NCBI GenBank assembly: GCA_946545475.1
Contig: CAMNNO010000003.1
Span: 1-41,613, forward strand
Length of the DNA: 41,613 bases
From: an uncultured Blautia sp.
Lineage (GTDB): Bacteria > Bacillota > Clostridia > Lachnospirales > Lachnospiraceae
Reading direction: 5' to 3'
The translations under genes and the position numbers were made by a program. The notes under the pieces were generated by a model. It saw nothing but the letters and a program-made list of their open reading frames with translations, was not told where the DNA came from and did not search any database. Every line of letters starts with the position of its first letter. Position 1 is the stretch's first letter. Positions 1-8,293 of this stretch are shown here, piece after piece.

Positions 1-20
1 CACAGGCAAGCCTGTGGGTT
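1..20. repeat. Hairpin CACAGGC-AA-GCCTGTG at the left window edge, IS200/IS605-end-like
   Basis: Perfect 7-bp stem; same form as CCCACGGGC-AA-GCCCGTGGG at 41509-41528, with one base pair swapped A-T to G-C. Confidence 0.5.
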
Positions 21-25
21 TCCGC

Positions 26-123
26 CTATATCAATCGGAAAGATGATTTATGACATTCATAAAAACCGGTTCCATCATCGGATAACTGGTGATCACGAAC
101 GAAGGCCGGAAGCTGATCAATCC
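26..123 (-). pseudogene. Remnant of a YafQ-like (RelE superfamily) toxin
   Basis: Minus-strand reading IDQLPAFVRDHQLSDDGTGFYECHKSSFRLI* matches the YafQ-type LPxxxRDHxLxG...GxxECH signature; no start codon, open only from immediately 5' of the antitoxin stop. Confidence 0.6.
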
Positions 124-380
124 TCTAAGATAGCTTTTGCTACATCTTCAGCTGTGGCATATGGGCCGTGAAGATTCCTGTGCAGCCTGGCATCTTCAAG
201 TGCTTCGGCAGATTCGGCCGAAAGCGGGCGGTGGTTAATTGGAAAAGGAAAGCCATTATATTCCTGAGCCATAGTAAGAAATATGCGGACAGCAGTTGGT
301 GTATCAAGTCCGAGGCTTGAGAAAAGAGTATCGGAATTGGCTTTTAAATTATCATCAATGCACACTTGTAAAGTTGCCAT
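117..380 (-). CDS. RelB/DinJ family type II antitoxin
   Basis: 87 aa MATLQVCIDDNLKANSDTLFSSLGLDTPTAVRIFLTMAQEYNGFPF: classic DinJ N-terminal RHH pattern; upstream AGGGAGGT. Confidence 0.85.
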   Translation of the reverse strand: MATLQVCIDDNLKANSDTLFSSLGLDTPTAVRIFLTMAQEYNGFPFPINHRPLSAESAEALEDARLHRNLHGPYATAEDVAKAILED

Positions 381-584
381 ATTGTACCTCCCTGTAATTA
401 AACGTAAGTAGTTCCAAATAAACTGTAGTATATTTGCAATGCGAATGCAATGGCAATTATTACAAAAAGCATGAAAGGGGACAAGGTCAGCCTTCTAACT
501 TTTGGACATGTATGCACGGCTTTAAATTTGATGGTCAGCTGCTCAATTACTTACCGCAAACCTTCCGTCCTCGATAAACAGGAC

Positions 585-755
585 GGCATCGGATATGTTC
601 TGTCAGGAGGCCTTTGAGGGCGGTTTTAGCGAAACGAGATCCAGTCCTTACGGAGACTTGGGCGCGAGGGCTCTTCCCGAGCGCCTTAGTCGGAGTTAGG
701 ACTTAGCTCGGCTTCGCGTTGCCCTTGCGCCTCATGACAGAACATATCCGATGCC
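585..755. ncRNA. Rod-like long palindromic element (candidate structured RNA or MITE)
   Basis: 21-nt perfect inverted repeat GGCATCGGATATGTTCTGTCA (585-605) / TGACAGAACATATCCGATGCC (735-755); further nested pairing inward (GAGGC/GCCTC, GGGC/GCCC, CGAG/CTCG, AGTCCT/AGGACT, GGCGC/GCGCC). Confidence 0.6.
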
Positions 756-756
756 G

Positions 757-860
757 GCCGTCCCCTCGGGCGCATAAAGCCAATACCTGCTGTTCCCCGT
801 CCCCTCAGGCACAAAAAGCCGATACCCGCTATCCCCCATCCCTCCAGGCACTCCCTAACA
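757..860. repeat. About 2.5 copies of an imperfect 39-bp tandem repeat (CCGTCCCCTCRGGCRCAWAAAGCCRATACC...)
   Basis: CCGTCCCCTCGGGCGCATAAAGCCAATACCTGCTGTTC / CCGTCCCCTCAGGCACAAAAAGCCGATACCCGCTATC / CATCCCTCCAGGCA. Confidence 0.6.
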
Positions 861-928
861 TACCACTTACATTCTTATTTTACTTCTATCCTCCCCGATA
901 GACCCACCCCCACCAAGGAGCGATCAAT

Positions 929-3900
929 ATGTCCAGCTTTTACACAGAAGCAGACTACGAAAATTCCATCATCGAGCTCTTCCAGACCATGGGCTACCGC
1001 CACATCTACGGCCCCGACATCGACCGGAATTTTTACAGTCCCGTCTTCGAAGATGAACTCACCGCGTCTCTTCACCGCCTGAATCCGGCCATGCCGGAGG
1101 ATGCCATCGCGGATGCGCTTTTCAAGCTCAAGAATTTTGAAAACGCCGATCTGGTCCAAAAGAACGCCGTCTTTATGGACTACCTTCAACATGGCGTCGA
1201 AGTGCGCTATCTTGTCAAGGGCGAGGAGCGCTCCGGCCTCGTGTACCTTGTGGATTACAGAAATCCCGACAACAATTCCTTCATCGCCGCCAATCAGTGG
1301 ACGTTTATCGAAAACAGCAATAAGCGCCCCGACATTCTTTTGTTCCTTAATGGCCTGCCCATCGTCCTTATAGAGCTTAAATCCCCGTCCCGGGAAGAGA
1401 CCGATGCCTCGGAAGCCTACACGCAGATCCGGAACTACATGCACGAGATCCCCTCCATGTTTATCTACAACTGCATCTGCGTCATGAGCGATCAGCTGAC
1501 CTCCAAGGCGGGGACGATCACGTCCGGCGAAGACCGCTTTATGGAGTGGAAGACGAAGGACGGCGTTTACACAAATACGCAGTACGCGCAATTTGACACC
1601 TTCTTTGAAGGAATTTTCCAGCGCGAGCGGCTGCTTGACATTATTCGGAATTTTATCTGCTTTTCCAACGAAGGATTGAAGCGGTTCAAGATACTAGCGG
1701 GCTATCACCAGTATTTCGCGGTTCGGAAGGCGATAGAATCCACCCGCCATGCCGCTGAAACCGATGGAAAGGGCGGCGTGTTCTGGCATACGCAGGGGTC
1801 CGGCAAGTCGCTGTCTATGGTTTTCTATGCCCATCTTCTGCAGGAGGCACTTTCCAGCCCGACCATTGTGGTGCTGACTGACCGCAATGACCTCGACGAC
1901 CAGCTTTTCGGGCAGTTCGCCAAGTGCAAGGATTTCCTCCGCCAGGAGCCTCTGCATGCCGAGAGCCGGGAGCATTTGAAGTCTCTTCTGGATGGCCGCC
2001 AAGCGAACGGCATCATCTTTACCACGATGCAGAAGTTTGAAGAATCGCCGGAGCCTCTGTCTGAGCGGAGAAATATTGTCGTCATGGCCGATGAGGCGCA
2101 CCGTGGGCAGTACGGCCTGAGCGAGAGTGTCGATGCCAAAACGGGGCGGCTCCATGTCGGCACAGCGCGGATCATCCGGAACAGCCTTCCGAATGCGACC
2201 TATATCGGCTTTACGGGGACTCCAATCGCCACAAAAGACAGGAGCACCCGGGAGGTGTTTGGCGATTATATCGATATTTACGATATGACCCAGGCCGTCG
2301 AGGACGGCGCGACGCGCCCGGTTTACTATGAGAGCCGTGTGTTAAAGCTTAAGCTGGATGAGGAAACGCTTCGCATGATCGACGCAGAGTACGACATCAT
2401 GGCAAATAATGCCGACCCCGAGGTAGTGGCCAGAAGCAAGAAAGAGCTCGGGCAGATGGAGGCCATTCTCGGGAATGAGCAGACCATCGCATCTCTGGTG
2501 GATGATATCCTTGAGCATTATGAGAACTACCGTGCCAGCCTGCTGACGGGCAAGGCGATGATCGTGGCCTATTCCCGGGCCGTTGCCATGAAGATCTATC
2601 ATCGCATTCTGGCGCTTCGCCCCTCCTGGAAAGATAAGGTTGCTGTTGTCATGACGGAGAGCAATAAGGACCCGGAAGAGTGGCGGGCGATTATCGGGAA
2701 TAAGCGCCATAAGGAGGAGCTGGCTAAAAACTTCAAGGATAACGACAGCCCGCTGAAAATCGCCATTGTGGTCGACATGTGGCTGACGGGCTTTGATGTG
2801 CCGTCCCTGGCGACTATGTATGTCTATAAGCCGATGAAGGGGCACAACCTGATGCAGGCCATTGCTCGCGTGAACCGGGTTTTTGCCGACAAGGAGGGCG
2901 GCCTGATCGTCGATTATGTCGGCATCGCCGCTGCCCTTAAAGAAGCGATGAACGATTACACGATCCGCGACAGGAAGAATTACGGCGATACCGATATCGG
3001 GAGTACGGCTTATCCGAAGTTTTTGGAGAAGCTGTCCATCTGCCGCGATCTTTTCCATGGCTACGATTATGGGCGATTTATGAGTGGAAGTGACCTGGAG
3101 CGCTCTAAGGCGATCAGCGGGGGAGTGAACTTTATCGTTGCTCCGGCAAGGGAAAGGGAGAGAGAAGATTTTCTCAGGGAAGCCCTGCTCCTTCGCCAGG
3201 CCCTGTCGCTATGCTCGTCCCTTGTAGAGGAGTCCCTGCGCATTGAGGCGGCTTTTTTCGAAGCCATCCGTGTCCTTGTCACGCGGCTGATGAATCAGGG
3301 CGAGGGAAAGAAGCTGTCCCTTCCCGAAATGAACGCCAGGATCAATGCCCTGCTGGAGCAGAGCATTAAGAGCAGCGGGGTCATCAACCTGTTCTCGGAT
3401 GTCAAGAGCGGCTTTTCTCTGTTTGATCCGAAGTTTCTGGAAGAGATCGGAAAGATGAAGGAGAAGAATCTGGCCGTAGAGCTTCTTAAGAAGCTGATAT
3501 CTGAGCAGGTGAGCGTGTACCGGAAGACGAATGTGGTGAAATCCGAAAAATTCAGCGAGATCATTCAGAAGGTCATGAACCGCTACCTTAACGGCATGCT
3601 CACCAACGAACAGGTGATAGAAGAACTTTTAAATCTTGCAAAACAGATACAGGCAGCGCATAATGAAGGTGAGAAGCTTGGGCTTACGGCCGATGAGCTG
3701 GCTTTCTATGATGCGCTGACAAAGCCGCGGGCGATCAAGGACTTCTATGAGAACGAGGAGCTAATCGCCATCACGAAAGAGCTGGCGGATGCTCTCAGGA
3801 GCAACCGCACGATCGACTGGCAGAAGCGCGATTCCGCCAGGGCGAAGATGCGGATGATGATCAAAAAACTGCTAAAGAAACATCGCTATCCGCCGGAGGG

Positions 3901-4078
3901 CATGGAAGACGCCGTACAGACCGTCATGCTGCAGTGTGAGCTGTGGACAGATAATAATGATATGGACAGGCGTGAAGACGAAGAGAATCCATCTGCTTTT
4001 TCAACATATAGCCAAAGCATGAAAAAAGAGCAGGTGTTGATGGTTGCGGAAGATTCCGTCCTGTATGGAAAAAATTGA
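929..4078 (+). CDS. hsdR: Type I restriction endonuclease subunit R
   Basis: 1049 aa; N-terminal PD-(D/E)XK context (RPDILLFLNGLPIVLIELKSP), Walker A HTQGSGKS, DEAH box MADEAHRGQYG, TGFTGTPI, QAIARVNR helicase motifs. Confidence 0.95.
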   Translation: MSSFYTEADYENSIIELFQTMGYRHIYGPDIDRNFYSPVFEDELTASLHRLNPAMPEDAIADALFKLKNFENADLVQKNAVFMDYLQHGVEVRYLVKGEERSGLVYLVDYRNPDNNSFIAANQWTFIENSNKRPDILLFLNGLPIVLIELKSPSREETDASEAYTQIRNYMHEIPSMFIYNCICVMSDQLTSKAGTITSGEDRFMEWKTKDGVYTNTQYAQFDTFFEGIFQRERLLDIIRNFICFSNEGLKRFKILAGYHQYFAVRKAIESTRHAAETDGKGGVFWHTQGSGKSLSMVFYAHLLQEALSSPTIVVLTDRNDLDDQLFGQFAKCKDFLRQEPLHAESREHLKSLLDGRQANGIIFTTMQKFEESPEPLSERRNIVVMADEAHRGQYGLSESVDAKTGRLHVGTARIIRNSLPNATYIGFTGTPIATKDRSTREVFGDYIDIYDMTQAVEDGATRPVYYESRVLKLKLDEETLRMIDAEYDIMANNADPEVVARSKKELGQMEAILGNEQTIASLVDDILEHYENYRASLLTGKAMIVAYSRAVAMKIYHRILALRPSWKDKVAVVMTESNKDPEEWRAIIGNKRHKEELAKNFKDNDSPLKIAIVVDMWLTGFDVPSLATMYVYKPMKGHNLMQAIARVNRVFADKEGGLIVDYVGIAAALKEAMNDYTIRDRKNYGDTDIGSTAYPKFLEKLSICRDLFHGYDYGRFMSGSDLERSKAISGGVNFIVAPAREREREDFLREALLLRQALSLCSSLVEESLRIEAAFFEAIRVLVTRLMNQGEGKKLSLPEMNARINALLEQSIKSSGVINLFSDVKSGFSLFDPKFLEEIGKMKEKNLAVELLKKLISEQVSVYRKTNVVKSEKFSEIIQKVMNRYLNGMLTNEQVIEELLNLAKQIQAAHNEGEKLGLTADELAFYDALTKPRAIKDFYENEELIAITKELADALRSNRTIDWQKRDSARAKMRMMIKKLLKKHRYPPEGMEDAVQTVMLQCELWTDNNDMDRREDEENPSAFSTYSQSMKKEQVLMVAEDSVLYGKN

Positions 4079-4162
4079 ACAAAGGAGAGCATCTATGGAG
4101 TCAGAGAAGTTGACAGACCGGATCTGGTATTTCATGTATGAAGAAAATTGAAAGGATACTGT

Positions 4163-5563
4163 ATGAGTGCAAAAGTAAAAGAACTTCATCAAGATATTGA
4201 AACAATGGTAGCCTCTCTCAGCCTGAATGAACTGCGGGAGGCCGCGGTGCTGATGGCAGCTTCGTCGAATGAGGCGAAGCATCAGCTTCTGGATTTTCTG
4301 GCGGCCCACGGTAAAAACAGCGAAGAGCTGACAAAGGCTCAGCGTGAGCGCATGGAGCAGGCTGAAGATAAGTTTGAGGATATCTGGGAGGATGCCGTGG
4401 TGGTGCTCCATGCCATGGAAGAAGGAGACTGGGAAGAGCTGACAGAACGGGGCTTTAAGGATTACTATTTTGAAGATGCCAATATAGACGAGCAGCTTGC
4501 GAATCTTAAAGAGATTGTCCGTAAAGAAAAGCTTTCAGAAGAGTTTCGCCGCCGGATGATGGAGGAAATGGTGGACGAGATCGTCTCCAGCGAGTATTGT
4601 GGAGATGAAGAACTTGATCTCGTGGAGTCTCTCTGCTATACGAATGAAGATCTGGCTTATCTGGCCGAAATCTTGCAGGAGGAGGACTCCTATTCCGTAA
4701 AGAACCATCTTTCCCGTATCATGAAAAAACTCAGCACGGAAGAGGATTATATGGCCTTTTTACAGGAGGAAAGCGATGATCCTGAAAGCGCACTCGAGCT
4801 GTACCGCATGTTAAACGCAAAGGGCAGGAGAGAGGAAGCCGAAGACATTCTATGGCAGTGCTTTGAAGGCCGCCCTTCAGACCTGGCGCTGATCAATGAG
4901 CTTCTGAACATTGCTGTAGAAAAGAATCGTGTCGAGCTTTTTGACCGTCTTTTTTCCGTCCTGTACAAAAAATTTTACGGCTGTGACAAAGAGCTTTTTG
5001 AAAGAATGTATACGTTTGCCCGTAAATTTCAAGACAATGACCGAACCGACCGGCTCCTGTTGTGGGCCTATGTCGGCTATTTGGGCAACAACGAGACAGC
5101 CGTCTGGTTCGACCGGTGCCGGAGCGAAATGACGCCGGCATTTTTTGACGAGCATAGATACGGTATCCTGGACAAGCTTAAAACGCGCTGCCCTGACCGG
5201 TATCTGACCTGGCTGATCGCGGAAGGAAGGAAAGAAGAGGCTCTTGAGGCGCTGATGGCGGATAAGACATATGCTTCTCAGGACCGCTATGTGAACAGGC
5301 TGGATCAAAACCATCAGGTATCCTCAAAGCTCCTGGCCGATTATCCCGAAGAAATTCAAAAGCGATACTGGATGGAGGCGGCTGCCTGTGGACTAAACAA
5401 AGATCGCTATGCCGACTGCGCCCGGGTGCTCGCTCTTCTGAAATCTATCGCACAGAACAGAGGGACGCTTAAGGAGTGGGAGGAGCGGTATAAGGCTTTT
5501 GTGGATGAGCATAAGCGCCGGCGGTATCTTATGGATGCGCTGCGCAGAGATGGACTTTTGTAA
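4163..5563 (+). CDS. Uncharacterised acidic alpha-helical (TPR/HEAT-like) protein
   Basis: ORF of 471 codons; MSAKVKELHQDIETMVASLS start at 4163; helical repeat-like composition; no enzymatic motif recognised. Confidence 0.7.
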   Translation: MSAKVKELHQDIETMVASLSLNELREAAVLMAASSNEAKHQLLDFLAAHGKNSEELTKAQRERMEQAEDKFEDIWEDAVVVLHAMEEGDWEELTERGFKDYYFEDANIDEQLANLKEIVRKEKLSEEFRRRMMEEMVDEIVSSEYCGDEELDLVESLCYTNEDLAYLAEILQEEDSYSVKNHLSRIMKKLSTEEDYMAFLQEESDDPESALELYRMLNAKGRREEAEDILWQCFEGRPSDLALINELLNIAVEKNRVELFDRLFSVLYKKFYGCDKELFERMYTFARKFQDNDRTDRLLLWAYVGYLGNNETAVWFDRCRSEMTPAFFDEHRYGILDKLKTRCPDRYLTWLIAEGRKEEALEALMADKTYASQDRYVNRLDQNHQVSSKLLADYPEEIQKRYWMEAAACGLNKDRYADCARVLALLKSIAQNRGTLKEWEERYKAFVDEHKRRRYLMDALRRDGLL

Positions 5564-5574
5564 GAGGAGGAAAA

Positions 5575-6111
5575 ATGTCTGTTCTGTCTGAGGAAAAAGG
5601 ATTTACCATTGATGATATAGAGGCACTGCCGGAAGGAAAGCGTGCTGAGCTGATCGATGGTCATATGTATGGCATGGCGCCGCCTTCAAGGATGCACCAG
5701 GAAATGGTGATGCGCCTTTTGGTTGCCATTGTTAACCATATCGATTCCAGCGGCGGAAAATGCAGAGCCTATCCCGCCCCGTTCGCTGTCCGTCTTTTCG
5801 ATGACAATGTAAATTATGTCGAGCCCGATATCAGTGTGATCTGCGATCCCGGCAAGCTTACGGATAAGGGATGCAGCGGAGCACCTGACTGGATAATCGA
5901 AGTTCTCTCTCCGGCAACTTGGCTTCATGATGTTTACAGAAAGCTTGAGCTTTACAGGGCTGCGGGAGTCAGAGAATACTGGATCGTCAATCCCAGGGAC
6001 GCCTCTGTTGTCGTCCATGCCTTTCCGGGCAGCGCAGTCTACAGCTTCGATGACAGCATTCCGGTATCCATATGGGAAGGTTTTTCCATACGGCTTGCCA
6101 GCCTTCTTTGA
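5575..6111 (+). CDS. Uma2 family (DUF820) putative endonuclease, copy 1
   Basis: EALPEGKRAELIDGHMYGMAPPS...YVEPDISVICDP...GAPDWIIEVLSPAT...ELYRAAGVREYWIVNP; upstream AGGAGG. Confidence 0.9.
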   Translation: MSVLSEEKGFTIDDIEALPEGKRAELIDGHMYGMAPPSRMHQEMVMRLLVAIVNHIDSSGGKCRAYPAPFAVRLFDDNVNYVEPDISVICDPGKLTDKGCSGAPDWIIEVLSPATWLHDVYRKLELYRAAGVREYWIVNPRDASVVVHAFPGSAVYSFDDSIPVSIWEGFSIRLASLL

Positions 6112-6202
6112 AAAGCGGATTGATTTGGAAGAAATGGCCATTTGCGCCATGGCTTGATAGAATTATCTGAAATTGTAGCAAACAAGAGGAAGGTGAGACT
6201 TC

Positions 6203-7285
6203 TTGAAAAGGTTTTGCGAACTTTTGCTTAATGATAGTCCTGTTTTGCGTATAGCGCCCGAAGGGAAATGCGAGATACTGGATTTTGATCATCTGCCTTT
6301 TGGCCTAAGGACAGAGGATGTGTCCTTCCCGGATTTTTATGGCTGGGTCTCCAACCGGGCTCTTTCCATCGGCCGGACACATGCCAAGGAGATTCTTAAC
6401 GCTCTCAGAGTATCCCAGACCAACCGGTATGAAATTGCCATGGCCTGCCGGGGACTGAGCCTGTCGGATGCTTACTGGCTCCGCCAGGAAGGAGACGAAA
6501 GACGTTGGGAAGATATTAACCTCTTTGAACACCCGCTGTCTGTATATATTTCCGGAATTTCCCTCAGCGGGGAAGCTTCTGGAACACGCCCGCAGGAGAA
6601 ACCGTCCCCGATCCATACGCCTGAGCTGACAACCTTTGGCGTGAGTGCGAAGGGATGGTTTCGGGAGGATGATGGACTATATCTTTATAAGATCGGAAAA
6701 TATGAGCTTCCCGCCGACGAGATCCTTTCGGCTCTTAAGATCTGTCACCTTTCCTATCAGGCAGCCAGCCCTCTGGAAGAAGAAAAATATCTGACGGGGC
6801 AGCGCAGGGAATGGATAGAGGCAGTGGGAGAAAAGGTCGTAAAATCAAAGCTCTTTACGACTCCGGAAATATCGATGGTGACATTTGAGGAGTTTCGGAC
6901 ATTTTGTGGATATTACGGCCTGGATGCCGTAGAGCAGGCCAAAAAGATCGACATGGCGTATTATGATAAGATGCAGGTGGCGGACTATATCCTGAACAAT
7001 AATGACAGACATGAGCAGAACTGGGGATTCTTTATGGATAACTTTTCCGGTAGGCTTACAGGCTTTTGCCCGCTTTTTGATCACGATCACGCTTTTTCTA
7101 TGCAGAAGGATGTCATGTCCCAGACAACAAGAGAATATATAACGCTGGCAGAAGCAGCCAAAACAGCACAGGCACAGTGCCAGGTGGATCTGTCCGTATT
7201 GTCTGATATGGAAAAACCTGCACTGCTGACGGATGAGCAATGGGCAGCGGTGAAAAAGAGGGGGATGTATCTTTTGCTTCGATGA
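6203..7285 (+). CDS. HipA/CtkA-like Ser/Thr kinase-fold protein
   Basis: TTG start with AGAGGAAGGTGAG upstream; ILNNNDRHEQNWGFF (HRD-like) and CPLFDHDHAFS (DFG-like); GLSLSDAYWL N-terminal module. Confidence 0.7.
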   Translation: MKRFCELLLNDSPVLRIAPEGKCEILDFDHLPFGLRTEDVSFPDFYGWVSNRALSIGRTHAKEILNALRVSQTNRYEIAMACRGLSLSDAYWLRQEGDERRWEDINLFEHPLSVYISGISLSGEASGTRPQEKPSPIHTPELTTFGVSAKGWFREDDGLYLYKIGKYELPADEILSALKICHLSYQAASPLEEEKYLTGQRREWIEAVGEKVVKSKLFTTPEISMVTFEEFRTFCGYYGLDAVEQAKKIDMAYYDKMQVADYILNNNDRHEQNWGFFMDNFSGRLTGFCPLFDHDHAFSMQKDVMSQTTREYITLAEAAKTAQAQCQVDLSVLSDMEKPALLTDEQWAAVKKRGMYLLLR

Positions 7286-7336
7286 CAGCATTCCGGTATC
7301 CATCTGGGAAGACGTTTCCATCCGGCTTGCCAGCTG
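7274..7336 (+). pseudogene. 3'-terminal fragment of a Uma2 gene fused to the end of the HipA-like gene
   Basis: gcttcgatgacagcattccggtatccat...cggcttgccag is nearly identical to the 3' end of Uma2 copy 1 (SFDDSIPVSIWE-SIRLAS). Confidence 0.85.
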
Positions 7337-7449
7337 ACCAAGACGGTTTGAAAAAACATATTCAGCCCAGATTTCGCCAGAAGTGAACATGCGTTTCGAA
7401 GCGCCTGAAAAGCCAGGATCGATGCTGTTGAAAAGACAAGGAGGAAAAT

Positions 7450-7986
7450 ATGGCTGTCCTTTCGGAGAAAGAGATTTTTAACGTAGAAGATATAGAAGCT
7501 TTGCCAGAAGGGCATCGTGCAGAACTGATCGATGGGCTCATCTATGATATGGCGCCTCCTTCGCGGATACATCAGAAGATCATTTCGCGGCTTGTCTCTG
7601 CAATCAATGCCTGTATCGATGCTCACCATGGCAAATGTGAGGTATATCCGGCCCCATTCGCTGTCCGCCTTTTTGACGACGATAAGAATTATGTTGAACC
7701 GGACATTTCTGTTATCTGCGATCCGGATAAGCTGACAGACAAGGGATGCAGCGGAGCCCCTGACTGGATAATCGAGGTTCTCTCTCCGGCTACATGGCTG
7801 CACGACATGTACAGAAAATTCGATCTTTACAGGGCAGCCGGCGTTAAAGAATACTGGATCATAAGCCCAAAAGACAGCACAGTAATCGTACATACATTTC
7901 CCAATAATGCCATGTACAACTTTGACGATGACATCCCGGTTTCAACCTGGCCAGGAGTTTCTATTCGGATGTCGGAGATTCTTTAG
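7450..7986 (+). CDS. Uma2 family putative endonuclease, copy 2
   Basis: Strong full-length similarity to copy 1 (EALPEGHRAELIDGLIYDMAPPSR...); AAGGAGG RBS. Confidence 0.9.
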   Translation: MAVLSEKEIFNVEDIEALPEGHRAELIDGLIYDMAPPSRIHQKIISRLVSAINACIDAHHGKCEVYPAPFAVRLFDDDKNYVEPDISVICDPDKLTDKGCSGAPDWIIEVLSPATWLHDMYRKFDLYRAAGVKEYWIISPKDSTVIVHTFPNNAMYNFDDDIPVSTWPGVSIRMSEIL

Positions 7987-8034
7987 AAAGCGAGAACATA
8001 TCCTGCCCGCTTAAAAGATTCCAGAGATCTGGAT

Positions 8035-8247
8035 ATGATGTTTGTAAGAGCGAGGGATATCGATGCGGACGGCTATGAAGAGCTCAGGCAGTATTGCGAG
8101 CTTTTGGAGGCCATGATCCAGGGTAAAATGAAGCCGGAGCAATTGATCTACAGGGCAGAGAGAGAGTCTGCCACGTTTGCTACCGGGCTTATGGCCGGAA
8201 CCATGGAAAAGCTGAACAGCGGTATCCTTATCGGAAATTATTCTTAA
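8035..8247 (+). CDS. Short hypothetical protein
   Basis: 70-aa ORF MMFVRARDIDADGYEELRQYCELLEAMIQGKMKPEQ...; weak RBS; could be a fragment. Confidence 0.35.
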   Translation: MMFVRARDIDADGYEELRQYCELLEAMIQGKMKPEQLIYRAERESATFATGLMAGTMEKLNSGILIGNYS

Positions 8248-8293
8248 AGTAAAAAAGCATAGGTGCCGAATGTTTGATGGATAAGGAGAAAAA

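Noticed and set aside
719-901. 60-aa ORF over tandem repeats
   Set aside because: Starts inside the palindrome and translates repetitive DNA; no RBS
929-5563. Complete known defence island type (e.g. BREX, DISARM, Druantia)
   Set aside because: Only HsdR is recognisable; hallmark genes such as PglX, DrmA or BrxL are absent
7087-7893. 268-aa minus-strand ORF
   Set aside because: Antisense to the HipA-like and Uma2 genes; its similarity to 5686..6150 minus only mirrors Uma2 homology
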